From IMG/VR virus record IMGVR_UViG_3300005541_000090, positions 1 through 41,068 of that record: a stretch of DNA of 41,068 nucleotides. The stretch is one strand, 5' to 3'. This DNA comes from a virus. The notes under the pieces are model-generated. The model worked only from the letters and a program-made list of their open reading frames with translations, had not been told where the DNA came from and did not search any database. Every line of letters starts with the position of its first letter. Position 1 is the first letter of the stretch. Below, piece by piece: positions 17,684 through 26,041 of this stretch. The position numbers and the translations under genes were made by a program.

Positions 17684-19942
17684 TCACCTAGCCCCCACGT
17701 TGAAGGTAGCGTTTGATGCAGTCGTCACGTTTACTGGTCCAAGGTTGCATAACTTCCAAGTCACGGTATTCGCAGTCGGCACCGGGAAAAAGACCAGTGA
17801 CCCACCGCCGGTCGTGCCCCAACCGGACACCACACTAAGATCAGAGTTAGGCGTGAAAGTTATGATTGATTTCGTATCGATGCCGTTGATGGTTAGGGTA
17901 TTGGGTCCTATGCACGTGCCAGTGTTGATCGTCTGCGCGGTGATCGTGATCTGCTGGTTCTGGCCTGTGGGGAAGTAGGTGCAGTCATAAGCGACGATGG
18001 CAGCAGTGACGCTGGAGTTGTTCGACGGACAGCCAGTGGTTCCAGCGAAGTCGTAGTGCGTCGTGTACTGGCCAGAGAGATCGCGCGGGGACGTGATGGT
18101 GGTGTCGAACGCCCCAGTGGAGTTGTCGAACCGGTACACCGTCCCCACCAAGTAAGCATAGAACCCGTCGAAGAAATTGACCCAGCCATGCCCGTTGGTG
18201 TCCGATGATACCTCCACCCCCTGCGTGCAGTTCTGCGTAGCCACCCCGCCGTTGCAAGTCGTTACGGCAGCATACGTGGAGTTGTCCTCGACCTCGTCCC
18301 GGGCGATCACGGCGTGCGACTTCTCCAGCACGATCCCGGTGGCAACGTTGTTGACCGGCGCGGAGATGTCATAAGTGTCAGCCCCGCACAGGTACAGGCC
18401 GACCGCGTCCGTTATGCGCGACCCGGGGTTGGGCGAGATGTAGTCGCGCTTGCCGATAATGGAGATACGAGAGGACCCGCCGCCAGAAACGCACCAGCCA
18501 TGAATCCCGACGAGGTTCCCCGGCAGGTAAACGTCCTTGATCGTGCCGTACTGCGTGTAGCCGGTGCCTCCGTCGAGGGTGATGCCGTCCCCGCCGTAGG
18601 CAATGGCATAGGCGGTGGATGAGGCAAGGTTGCCAGTCGGGAAGGCGCTGGAGCAGAGCGTGAGGGACGTCGTGGAGCCGAACCCGCAGATCTCGGCGCG
18701 CGTCGTCGTGGTCCCCGAAGTGACCTCGATGAACCCGTGGACCATGGCCGCCGTGAAGGTGGTACCGGAACCAGTGACAGTGGCGCCGCTGGACGAGATC
18801 GTCCCAGTCGCGTAGGAAGCCTGCCCCGAGAACCCAGTAACGAGCAGGTCCTCCAAGGCCCAGCCCGCCGTCTGCGTCAGCCGGATCCCCGTCGTGCACG
18901 TGGTCGAGGCGGTGCATTGCAGTTGAAGGTGGCGAATGGAAGGCCCGTTAAAATGTTCGTTGCCGGACCCTGTCGTGTTGTCGTACCAGATTCCGTAAGT
19001 GTTGCCGGAGCCGTTCGTTTGGAGAACCGTGTTCCAGCCGTCGCCTTCGATAGTGAGATTCTTGCAGGTGGTGTTGGTCGCGGAGATCAGGATGCCGGAG
19101 TTGATCTTGTAGGTGCCCGCGGCGAGGTGGATACGGACCGGAGTGCTGGAGGCGCAGAGGGCGGTGATTTCAGTATTGAGGATCGTGGAGGCGTCAACGG
19201 AGCCGGTGTTGTCAGCGTTGCCCTGCTGGTGCGCTTCCCACGTGCCGGTGGTGGTAGGGGTGACGATGGTGGGGGTAGCGCTAGAGTCTACCTGGACAGT
19301 GTCGTGCGTGTCCGTGGCCGTGGGAAAGCTGGCACCGCCTCCGGAGTAAACAGGGATGTTAAGGGTCCCCGCTGAGAAGGTGGCCGCGCCCGAGGTGCCA
19401 GTGGTCGTGAGGATGAAGGGAGCGGACCAAGATCCGTCCCCGCGCCAGAACGTCGTCACGGAGGCTCCAGTGCCAGAATTAAGATTGCCTACTGGAAGAT
19501 TGCTGGTGACGCCGCCCGCTGCGGAGGAGGAGAGAATGATAGGCGGGATATCGTCGCTCACGAGCGCGCGCCACATGCCAGTGCCGGAGACAGCATCAGG
19601 CGAAGCATAGACGTAGTTGGGCAGTTGCGTGCCGGAGAGGTTGGTGGCCGTGGTAGCGTTGCCTGAGACGGTGGCAGTGATGGTCCCGAGGACAGTAAAG
19701 GAGCCGGTGAAAGTCTGCGTCGTCGCGTTCAGCTTGGCCCAGTTCGCTGAGGCCGTGTCAATCGTGGTGGCATTGGCGTTCAGCGGGATGTTCCAGAAGG
19801 TGTAGTTGGGCGGAGCGAGCCACAAGTTTAAATTCGCTGTGCACGCCACGCCACCGCCGGGGGAGCAAGACTGCGCTGCGCCGACACTAAGGCAGATAGT
19901 GGCAAGGATCAGCAGACTAGCAAGACGCTTTGTAACGGACAT
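17684..19942 (-). CDS. Tail fibre / spike with signal peptide and pectate-lyase-like beta helix
   Basis: 752 codons from ATG 19942, which overlaps the previous stop as TGATG; an upstream in-frame extension to 20092 is basic, overlaps the neighbour and is rejected. Residues 1-23 form a signal peptide (MSVTKRLASLLILATIC), with cleavage likely before QSC. Next come fibre-type repeats (GNATTATNLSGTQL), then a beta helix starting around VRIHLAAGTYKINSG and NLTIEGDGW, typical of pectate-lyase-3 tail spikes. The last 80 residues (WKLCNLGPVNVTTASN) form a small beta domain that I recognise from phage spikes. Many Cys pairs. Likely cuts or binds host polysaccharide. Confidence 0.75.
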   Translation of the reverse strand: MSVTKRLASLLILATICLSVGAAQSCSPGGGVACTANLNLWLAPPNYTFWNIPLNANATTIDTASANWAKLNATTQTFTGSFTVLGTITATVSGNATTATNLSGTQLPNYVYASPDAVSGTGMWRALVSDDIPPIILSSSAAGGVTSNLPVGNLNSGTGASVTTFWRGDGSWSAPFILTTTGTSGAATFSAGTLNIPVYSGGGASFPTATDTHDTVQVDSSATPTIVTPTTTGTWEAHQQGNADNTGSVDASTILNTEITALCASSTPVRIHLAAGTYKINSGILISATNTTCKNLTIEGDGWNTVLQTNGSGNTYGIWYDNTTGSGNEHFNGPSIRHLQLQCTASTTCTTGIRLTQTAGWALEDLLVTGFSGQASYATGTISSSGATVTGSGTTFTAAMVHGFIEVTSGTTTTRAEICGFGSTTSLTLCSSAFPTGNLASSTAYAIAYGGDGITLDGGTGYTQYGTIKDVYLPGNLVGIHGWCVSGGGSSRISIIGKRDYISPNPGSRITDAVGLYLCGADTYDISAPVNNVATGIVLEKSHAVIARDEVEDNSTYAAVTTCNGGVATQNCTQGVEVSSDTNGHGWVNFFDGFYAYLVGTVYRFDNSTGAFDTTITSPRDLSGQYTTHYDFAGTTGCPSNNSSVTAAIVAYDCTYFPTGQNQQITITAQTINTGTCIGPNTLTINGIDTKSIITFTPNSDLSVVSGWGTTGGGSLVFFPVPTANTVTWKLCNLGPVNVTTASNATFNVGAR

Positions 19943-21186
19943 CAGAACATACCTCCGGCAGCGGCTCCTGCCTTGCCTACCTTTTCCACTACATTTTTGA
20001 GGAACCTGTCGAGTAACATCACGCCGAAATCGAAGCGGCCCTTGCAGTACCTCGCCATCGACGGCGACCTCTGAACTCCGTCCTTCGTCCATGCATATTC
20101 CAGCGCTTTATACTTGATGTAAACAACGCAAGCGTCCGGTACCATAAACCCGCTTAGCAATCCCAGACTCTCACTCCCCCTGACCGAGCACAGCAGTTCC
20201 ACGAAGTAATTCCCTTGCGGAGGCGGCGCGACTCCCCAGCCGTAGATTCCGGTCCGATCCTCATACCACTGCAACGGCTGCGGACCCTGCGACGACCAAT
20301 TGGGCTGATTCATGGACAGCGTTTCCTGACTGCTCTCGTACAGGCGGGTCAGCACGGAGACGCCGACTTGCCCTGTGTTGAGCAGCGGCAGGACGTCCGC
20401 GCCGGACTGCGCCCAGCCGATCGTCGCCGCGCCCGAGGGGCCACCGTAGCCGCCGCTGCCGTAGCCTCCGCCGCCGTAGGGGGACCCCGGCTGCTCCGTA
20501 GTGGCGCTGATGAGGGTAAAGGTGGCTCCGCCTGCCGAGTCGAACGACGGATCGGACACGCCGAATATCTGAATAGGAAGGCCAGCGGTAAACGAGTACG
20601 GAGGCAACGTGACATCGACTGCGGTCGTGGCCCAGACTATCCCGGCCTGCCGGTAGATCGAAACGAGGTTGACGAACTGGAGGGACTGGATGGCCACGCG
20701 TTCCAGTTCGATGGCGGTCGGGGGGAGAGTCTGGTACGGCTGGCCAATGAGCAGTTCCTGCAGCGGGAACAGTTGGAGGATGAGAGGGACCTTGGTCAGC
20801 AGTTCGTTCTGCGCTTGAGCAATGTAGCCGATGATTTCGGATTGCGTGAAGATGGGGTCGGTCGGCTGCTGGGTGGGGAGGGTGGCAGCGAGGACCTGTT
20901 CGCCGGGGGAATGCGCGGAGACGGTGTTGGCAACGAAGTAGGCGGAGAAGACCGAGATGACGGTAACGACTTCCGCATCGGGAGACTGCCAGCCGACGAC
21001 CACCAGCGCACCGGGATAGAGGTAGTCGGAGAGTGGGAGGGCTGAGGTGATGGGGATGACGGTCGAGGGACCGGGGGAAGGAGCGGCTGGGACGGCGGCG
21101 GTCAGGACAGTGAGGAGGTACGGCTCGACGAGGTGGTTGCTGATCTCGAGCAGAAGGTCTACGACTTGGCGTTGGCCGATGGGCAT
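19942..21186 (-). CDS. Neck / head-tail connector candidate
   Basis: 414 codons. It starts with a helix (GQRQVVDLLLEISNHLVEPY), then beta-rich segments, a helix IIGYIAQAQNELLTKVPLIL, and YQTLPPTAIELERV. Near the C-terminus are YIKYKALEYAWTKDGVQRS and ARYCKGRFDFGVMLLDRF. The pattern of an early 'helix - PP - strand' followed by a helix rich in Tyr, Ala and Arg also occurs in the 228-codon gene upstream, so the two may be related connector-type proteins. A Gly/Tyr-rich insert (YGGGGYGSGGYGG) is notable. First gene behind a repeated promoter. Confidence 0.5.
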   Translation of the reverse strand: MPIGQRQVVDLLLEISNHLVEPYLLTVLTAAVPAAPSPGPSTVIPITSALPLSDYLYPGALVVVGWQSPDAEVVTVISVFSAYFVANTVSAHSPGEQVLAATLPTQQPTDPIFTQSEIIGYIAQAQNELLTKVPLILQLFPLQELLIGQPYQTLPPTAIELERVAIQSLQFVNLVSIYRQAGIVWATTAVDVTLPPYSFTAGLPIQIFGVSDPSFDSAGGATFTLISATTEQPGSPYGGGGYGSGGYGGPSGAATIGWAQSGADVLPLLNTGQVGVSVLTRLYESSQETLSMNQPNWSSQGPQPLQWYEDRTGIYGWGVAPPPQGNYFVELLCSVRGSESLGLLSGFMVPDACVVYIKYKALEYAWTKDGVQRSPSMARYCKGRFDFGVMLLDRFLKNVVEKVGKAGAAAGGMF

Positions 21187-21200
21187 GGCTGACGCGGGAC

Positions 21201-21229
21201 AGGATACCAGCAGCGAGGCGGTAAGCCTA
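21201..21229 (-). promoter_or_regulatory. Repeated 29-bp promoter element, copy 4
   Basis: Minus strand: TAGGCT-TACCGC-N11-TATCCT, 17-bp spacing; 14 nt from the -10 hexamer to ATG 21186, leaving a leader of about 7 nt without Shine-Dalgarno. Confidence 0.6.
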
Positions 21230-21268
21230 TTGCAACTTACTGTCCTCTGCTGTCCTCTGCCTCGTCCC

Positions 21269-22027
21269 CTAACCCTGCGCCGACGCCCTTCGCATCTTCC
21301 GTTCCTCGTTCCGTCGCACCGCCGCAGCCTTGGCCGTCTTGGTCAGCGGCTTCTTCTTGTGGTCGGTGACGCCGATGCCCGGGAGCTTGACAGCGCGACG
21401 GTATTCAGGCGCGGCAGTAGCAATGACAGTAGCCGCGCCACCGTCCGCCGCGGCAGCTAGCGCCTCTTTCTCCGCGCGCTCAACTTCAGCAGGCGGCGCA
21501 GGCAGCGTCCCGCGCCCCATGCAATGCCCGCAAGGCTGTGACCGCTCCGCGCCCTGACGCACGCTGAGACTGATCCTGCCCGACCCTTCGCACCTGTGAC
21601 AGAACTTGGTCCAGTGCGACGAGAAGCAGAACTGGCAGACCCGGCCGGGGAGCACGGCGAGGCAGGGACAGCGACGGTAAGGGGAGAGGGGGGAGCCGGG
21701 GAGGGCGGGTGGGGCGGGGGAGGAGGAAGGAGTGGAGGAGGAGGAGGTAGGAGTGGTAGTGGTAGCAGATTTGGTGGCTGACCGCGCTTGCTCTGGAAAC
21801 TCGTGCTCGTTGGTCAGCGCGAATGGGGTAGCGGTCGAGGAGGCCATTGCTTCATCGTCGTCAGTCGCATCGACAGGTTCAAAGTCATCGTCGAAGTCTC
21901 CTTCTTCCTGGTCGTCGTCTTCCTCGTCTTCTTCCTCCGCGCCCGCCAGTATCGCTTCCGCCGCGTCTAGCACTGCCGGGTCTACTTCAGGTACTGCGCT
22001 ATCATTGCCAATAGTCGCGTCAGCCAT
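21269..22027 (-). CDS. Protein with DnaJ-type cysteine-rich zinc finger
   Basis: 252 codons. Residues 1-60 are extremely acidic, then Ser/Thr/Pro-rich. The centre (about 120-175) has CPCL, CQFC, CHRCEGSG and CGHCMGRG; the last two are CxxCxGxG repeats of the DnaJ zinc-binding domain, and the J domain itself is absent. The C-terminus is basic (DHKKKPLTKTAK, RRNEERKMRR). It could be an assembly chaperone or nucleic-acid binding protein; no closer family recognised. AAGGAGG precedes the ATG. An inverted-repeat element lies 39 bp upstream. Confidence 0.65.
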   Translation of the reverse strand: MADATIGNDSAVPEVDPAVLDAAEAILAGAEEEDEEDDDQEEGDFDDDFEPVDATDDDEAMASSTATPFALTNEHEFPEQARSATKSATTTTPTSSSSTPSSSPAPPALPGSPLSPYRRCPCLAVLPGRVCQFCFSSHWTKFCHRCEGSGRISLSVRQGAERSQPCGHCMGRGTLPAPPAEVERAEKEALAAAADGGAATVIATAAPEYRRAVKLPGIGVTDHKKKPLTKTAKAAAVRRNEERKMRRASAQG

Positions 22028-22065
22028 CCTTGCCTCCTTGGAACTACTGAGAGTAGGGTAGCCTG

Positions 22066-22083
22066 TTACACGAGGGGATGTAA
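22066..22083. promoter_or_regulatory. Inverted repeat TTACA-N8-TGTAA
   Basis: Perfect 5-bp arms in the 60-bp gap before the zinc-finger gene. On the minus strand the outer arm gives TTACAT, 17 bp from TACCCT (22055-22060), a possible promoter. This copy is in the opposite orientation to the other three. Confidence 0.5.
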
Positions 22084-22087
22084 AGGG

Positions 22088-22774
22088 TTATCGGCGGGAG
22101 GTTGTGGAGGGAGCGGTAGGCGCGCCTATGGCCTTGGTCCAGACGAGGGAGTCCCTGCGGTCCTCGATCTGGCTAAGGCGCTGGCCGATCTCGAGGAATG
22201 CCTGATAGAGGGCGAATCCTTCCTGCGCGTCTTGACCGACCTCTTTCAGGCGGCAGTAGGCTGCGGCATACAGTTGCAGCGCTTGGTCGATCTCAGTATG
22301 GAACGGACTCTGTTCCTGCCCGGAAGGGGGCCACGATGTCAGGATCGGATATTGAATTCCACTCACAATCACTGTTATTGGCTGAACGACTGCGGGATGG
22401 ATTATAAACGTGGTCAGCCCTAAAGGAGCCCACCGTGCCGGAGAACCTGCTCTATCGCTCTCCCATGAACTGCTCCAACTGCCGCAAACGTAGTCCAAGG
22501 AGTGCAGGCTAGTTTTCCATAAATTGCTGAGTGTGGAGCGTATATTGGTTATTACTAGCATGTTAGGAGGAAGCGGTTGCCAGACCGTGTTGGGCACTAA
22601 GGTCACAGGAAGATTGACAATCTGGGTCGGTCTTCCAATGATCAGCATTAATTCGCTTATGGCCTCGGCCAGGGCGGCGTAAATCTCGAATTGTGTACTC
22701 CAAAATATCCCTAACGGATCCTGTAGTCTTGCCTGAACTTGAGGCGCTAGTTGTGAAATATTGGATGTCACCAA
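22088..22774 (-). CDS. Neck / head-tail connector-like hypothetical protein
   Basis: 228 codons. The start is TTG 22774 (6 nt after GGAGG) or GTG 22771. It begins with a helical segment (AALAEAISELMLIIG), then VWQPLPPNMLVI, NLWKTSLHSLDYV, and a C-terminal helix QALQLYAAAYCRLKEVGQDA. The arrangement echoes the 414-codon gene. Small helical-beta proteins in this place complete the neck of short-tailed phages; assignment is by position. The gap before it (22775-22885) is G/T-rich on the coding strand and has TATACT at 22878-22883 but no -35 match. Confidence 0.5.
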   Translation of the reverse strand: MVTSNISQLAPQVQARLQDPLGIFWSTQFEIYAALAEAISELMLIIGRPTQIVNLPVTLVPNTVWQPLPPNMLVITNIRSTLSNLWKTSLHSLDYVCGSWSSSWESDRAGSPARWAPLGLTTFIIHPAVVQPITVIVSGIQYPILTSWPPSGQEQSPFHTEIDQALQLYAAAYCRLKEVGQDAQEGFALYQAFLEIGQRLSQIEDRRDSLVWTKAIGAPTAPSTTSRR

Positions 22775-22885
22775 CTAGCACCTCCCACACCGCACCATGG
22801 CCGACCTGACCATAACGTGCCACGCCCGCCCCAACCCGACCTGAACACACCAAGCCTCAGCCAGCCGTGATGGCCCAAGTATAAA

Positions 22886-23449
22886 TTAAATGGTCAGTAG
22901 TGAGGGAAGAAACTGTTGTCCGTTCGTTCCTTGCAGCCACACTCTTTGACTTTCGACGCAGTTGCCCAACGCCGGATTTCCAAGTACATAAATACCTTGC
23001 GCTTGGATCTGTGCCACCAACGTGGTCGAGGTAGCCGACACCGTGTCATCCTCGCCAAGGTTCAGCAGCGCGTTGCCGTTCTGCACCACGGCCTGACCGC
23101 ACGGAATCGCCAGCACCGCCCACTCGGAGGCGTTGTGTCGCTTCTGCAAGCCGTTCACGGTGGCCGTGTTGGCAGCCGTGTTGACCGCGGAGATGACGCC
23201 GCCGTCCGGGGGAGTGGTCGTGGGAGCAGAGACTTGGCCGAACGCCGAGGTGGGTCCGATAAGGATGCGATCGCCCACGCGGAACAGGTTGGCAGAGAGG
23301 GACAGCACGGCTTGCGACGGCTGCGAGGCCACGTCGATCCGGCCTGTCTGGAGGTCGGGGTTGATGTAGACGGGCGCCGTGATGGTGGTCCCGAACGCCG
23401 GCTGAGCGCTGCCTGAGAGAGTCTGGAATCCGAATCCTCTGACCGACAT
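22886..23449 (-). CDS. Probable structural protein, unknown role
   Basis: 187 codons starting MSVRGFGFQTLSGSAQPAF, 3 bp after the previous gene. Beta-rich with a hydrophobic core (VLSLSANLFRVGDRILIG) typical of small phage structural or decoration proteins, ending VWLQGTNGQQFLPSLL. No family named. Between two neck-region genes, so probably virion-associated. Confidence 0.5.
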   Translation of the reverse strand: MSVRGFGFQTLSGSAQPAFGTTITAPVYINPDLQTGRIDVASQPSQAVLSLSANLFRVGDRILIGPTSAFGQVSAPTTTPPDGGVISAVNTAANTATVNGLQKRHNASEWAVLAIPCGQAVVQNGNALLNLGEDDTVSATSTTLVAQIQAQGIYVLGNPALGNCVESQRVWLQGTNGQQFLPSLLTI

Positions 23450-23452
23450 CGG

Positions 23453-23932
23453 TTAGTACCTCCGGCGCGACGAACGAGTAGTAGAAGGAGTGGCCGGAGC
23501 AGGCCCGGGAGGCGCGCAGCACGACTGCGAGAACGGCGACTTGGTGTTGTCCTGCAAGCCGTCTTGGCGCGTCTTCTCTTCAGCGGACAGAGCAGGCCAC
23601 GGCAGGCCATCAGCACGCTCGCTGACAGCACGGTCCAGCGGAATGCGGTCAGCACGCGGCAGGCTGTCCCCCTCGAACACCATTCCGCCGCGCCCGTTGC
23701 CGAGCGAGTTCAGCATGCGCTCGCGCGTGCGCTCGACGAGCGAGTCCGGCGGCGGGACCTGCTCGTAGTTGCCCGTGCTGCGATTGTAGGCGTAGCGCTC
23801 GGAGACTGGCGCGAGTTGGGAGGGCGGCGGTTCGAATTCGACCTCGTCGTGGGAGTTGCAGGAGGTCGGGATGCCATTGAGGTCGGCGTAGGAGCGGAAC
23901 ATAACGTCGCGGGGGTCGGTCGGCAGGGACAT
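23453..23932 (-). CDS. Hypothetical protein
   Basis: 159 codons with AAGGAG about 10 nt before ATG 23932. Polar and largely disordered-looking, with a short helix (SLVERTRERMLNSLG) and a Ser/Pro/Arg C-terminus. No family recognised. First gene behind a 29-bp promoter element with a 24-nt leader. Confidence 0.55.
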   Translation of the reverse strand: MSLPTDPRDVMFRSYADLNGIPTSCNSHDEVEFEPPPSQLAPVSERYAYNRSTGNYEQVPPPDSLVERTRERMLNSLGNGRGGMVFEGDSLPRADRIPLDRAVSERADGLPWPALSAEEKTRQDGLQDNTKSPFSQSCCAPPGPAPATPSTTRSSRRRY

Positions 23933-23956
23933 AGGCGCGGACTCCTTGATGGGCGC

Positions 23957-23985
23957 AGTATACGGCAGGGGGAGCGGTAAGGCTA
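23957..23985 (-). promoter_or_regulatory. Repeated 29-bp promoter element, copy 5
   Basis: Minus strand: TAGCCT-TACCGC-N11-TATACT, 17-bp spacing. This copy has the best -10 hexamer of the seven (5 of 6 to TATAAT). Confidence 0.65.
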
Positions 23986-23997
23986 TCAGGCTCCTTG

Positions 23998-24378
23998 CTA
24001 CAACTCCCCCGTCTCCCGCATCTCCCTGATCAGCCCTTCAGCCACCTCTGGGTAAAGCCACCCGCCCTGTTCCGTCGTTTGCTCCAGCAGGTCCTTTGGC
24101 TGGTGCTGCGGCGGCTTGTCGAAGTCGGCCTCGCGCTCGTTGGCTACGAGGGAGCGGAAGTGGTAGCGGCGCTCGGCTTCGCGGAGCTGGCGCAGCGAGG
24201 AGACTTCCAGAGGGTTGCCGAGGTCGTCAGTAGCATGCTCTAGGCGAAGGCTGGCGTAGGGATTGACGATGGACTGGTGCAGGCGAGGGGAGCGGCAGGC
24301 GCGGCAGCAGGTCCGCGGGCCGGAGGCGGTGAGCCGGATCGTGTAGTGCGTGGCGTCGTGTCCACAAGCGCAGAGCAT
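23998..24378 (-). CDS. Zinc-ribbon hypothetical protein
   Basis: 126 codons from ATG 24378, whose TGATG overlaps the adaptor stop; a GTG at 24393 is in frame but less likely. The N-terminus has CACGHDATHY and CCRAC about 20 residues apart, a zinc-ribbon pattern. The rest is charged and helical (LRQLREAERRYHFRSLVA). No family named. Confidence 0.65.
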   Translation of the reverse strand: MLCACGHDATHYTIRLTASGPRTCCRACRSPRLHQSIVNPYASLRLEHATDDLGNPLEVSSLRQLREAERRYHFRSLVANEREADFDKPPQHQPKDLLEQTTEQGGWLYPEVAEGLIREMRETGEL

Positions 24379-25415
24379 CAGAACCCTCCCCACTCGGCGT
24401 TACCCTCGCCAGCCACGACGCCATGGTTATAGTCCCAGATGGCGTTGCGATACGAGGACAGAAGGTCCGGGGCCATGTCCATCGACTCGGAGGGATAGAT
24501 CACGTTCTGGCGGTAGAGGTCCTCATCCGCCTTGGCCATGTACAGCAATTCCCTCTCCGCCTCTCCCCTGAGTCGGTCCGCCTCGGCCTTGTCGTAATAC
24601 TTGTTGAACTTCGGACCTTTCCAGACCTTGGCCCATGCGATGCCGAACTTGGTGACGATGTCGGAGCGGATGGCGGTGGGAAGGGCGTCGGTGTCCTGGA
24701 CGAGGTTCGGCGGCTGCACCGCGGCGATGAAGGGAAGGGACTGGACGATTGACGGCACCGGCCAGAGTTCGACCATGTAGTTACCGTTTGGGTCCGGGGG
24801 CATCTGGGCCAGCGCGACAGGCGTAAAGACGGTTGCCCGCCACGGATCACGCGAGTCCAGCGTCTGCTGGTTGTAATTGAGCCACAGCCGCCACGCCATG
24901 ATCATGTTCTTGGCGGTGTGGATATATTTGATGGACGGTCCAATCGAATAATAGTATTGGGCAATAAAGTACCCCGCAGACGTAAAGTTACCAGACGCCC
25001 AAGGCATCTCAATCGTGATGATCTGGTTGACGAAGTCGAGGCCAGTGATATTGTACGCTGGCGTATTAAAACCCAGCCGGAACTGCTGCCCGATGATCGC
25101 TGGCGTCCAGTTCGTCCCCGTGCCCTGAATCAATGGAGAGCCTTGAGTCACATTTACAGACCCACCAGTCGTAAATCCAGTCGTGGCAATTTGTCCACGC
25201 ACCATCAGGCTAGACCATGCGCGCCGATCATAAATCTGGCGCACGATGCCGTTCACCTTGACCTGTATGTCCGAGATGTCAAGGTCTGGATTTTCGGATA
25301 AAATTTCGCCGCAAATCTGAGCAAAATTTTGCTGATTGCGTATAGGATTGACTCCCTGGTTAGGAAGGACGAGGTTCTGTTGGTTCGGGTAAGGTGGTGC
25401 CGACCAGCCTCCCAT
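24378..25415 (-). CDS. Head-tail adaptor candidate
   Basis: 345 codons, AAGGAG 6 nt before ATG. Residues 40-75 (LDISDIQVKVNGIVRQIYDRRAW) precede a beta domain with GSVNVTQGSP, GTNWTPAIIGQQFR and YNITGL, an arrangement seen in podovirus adaptor-type proteins ('T-G-T-x-W, then G-x-x-F-R'). The second half is helical with LRGEAERELLYMAKADEDLY. In P22-like phages gp4 stands at this position and extends the portal. First gene of a unit behind the promoter at 25440. The function is inferred. Confidence 0.55.
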   Translation of the reverse strand: MGGWSAPPYPNQQNLVLPNQGVNPIRNQQNFAQICGEILSENPDLDISDIQVKVNGIVRQIYDRRAWSSLMVRGQIATTGFTTGGSVNVTQGSPLIQGTGTNWTPAIIGQQFRLGFNTPAYNITGLDFVNQIITIEMPWASGNFTSAGYFIAQYYYSIGPSIKYIHTAKNMIMAWRLWLNYNQQTLDSRDPWRATVFTPVALAQMPPDPNGNYMVELWPVPSIVQSLPFIAAVQPPNLVQDTDALPTAIRSDIVTKFGIAWAKVWKGPKFNKYYDKAEADRLRGEAERELLYMAKADEDLYRQNVIYPSESMDMAPDLLSSYRNAIWDYNHGVVAGEGNAEWGGF

Positions 25416-25439
25416 GCAGAACTCCTTTGCAGCGCTACT

Positions 25440-25468
25440 ACCTTAACATCAGCCGTGCGGTAAGTCTC
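25440..25468 (-). promoter_or_regulatory. Repeated 29-bp promoter element, copy 6
   Basis: Minus strand: GAGACT-TACCGC-N11-TAAGGT, 17-bp spacing. Leader of about 17 nt with a good Shine-Dalgarno to ATG 25415. Confidence 0.55.
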
Positions 25469-25489
25469 CCCTGCGCTCCCGCCCTCCGC

Positions 25490-25554
25490 GCAGAAAGAAG
25501 CCCCGCCTGCCGCAGCCACCCAAGGAGTTAAGTGGCTATTGCGACAAGCGGGGC
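25490..25554 (-). terminator. Rho-independent terminator after the capsid unit
   Basis: On the minus strand GCCCCGC pairs with GCGGGGC as the base of a long imperfect stem (loop TTAACTCCTTGG), followed by TTCTTTCT. It lies after the 114-codon gene and before the next promoter. The rest of the gap, to 25645, shows nothing clear. Confidence 0.65.
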
Positions 25555-25645
25555 ATGTCGGACGGCGCAGGCGACCTTAGGCTAGGCAGAGCAGCAAGAG
25601 CAGCAGGAGCGAGAGCAAAGTACGATTACGGCAGTGAGATCAGTC

Positions 25646-25990
25646 TTAGTACCCAAACGCCAGCAGTCTAACCGACCCACCCGACGCCGAGAAGTCCGTG
25701 TTGCTGGCAGTCTCCACGAGCGCTCCGGTGGTCCCGTTCTGCTGGTACACGCGCAGGCGACCGATCGGCTGGATGGTGTTGTCGTACTCCCAGACGTAGC
25801 CCAGCGCAGCACCAGTGTACGCGCAGGGAATCAACGCGCGAATCCGGCCCATGCCGAACGCTGCCGGCGGCGTCGGATACCCCCCAGCCGGATAATCCGA
25901 CGCGCCGAAATTCGCGACGTTCTCTTGAATGATCCCTGACGGCCCGAGGTTCTGTCGGCTGTCCGCTGCTTCGGTCCAAATGATTGCCAT
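25646..25990 (-). CDS. Small structural protein candidate
   Basis: 114 codons, AAAGGAG 6 nt before ATG. Aromatic- and Gly-rich with beta strands (MGRIRALIPCAYTGAALGYV, LRVYQQNGTTGALVE). The context, two genes after the capsid protein and before a terminator, suggests a decoration or head-associated protein. No family recognised. Confidence 0.55.
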   Translation of the reverse strand: MAIIWTEAADSRQNLGPSGIIQENVANFGASDYPAGGYPTPPAAFGMGRIRALIPCAYTGAALGYVWEYDNTIQPIGRLRVYQQNGTTGALVETASNTDFSASGGSVRLLAFGY

Positions 25991-26041
25991 TCTGTACTCC
26001 TTTCCCTTCTGCTTCTACTGCTGCTGCTGGACCGAGTCGAA

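Noticed and set aside
19943-20092. N-terminal extension of the fibre gene
   Set aside because: Basic, overlaps the connector gene in another frame; the TGATG start is followed at once by a signal peptide.
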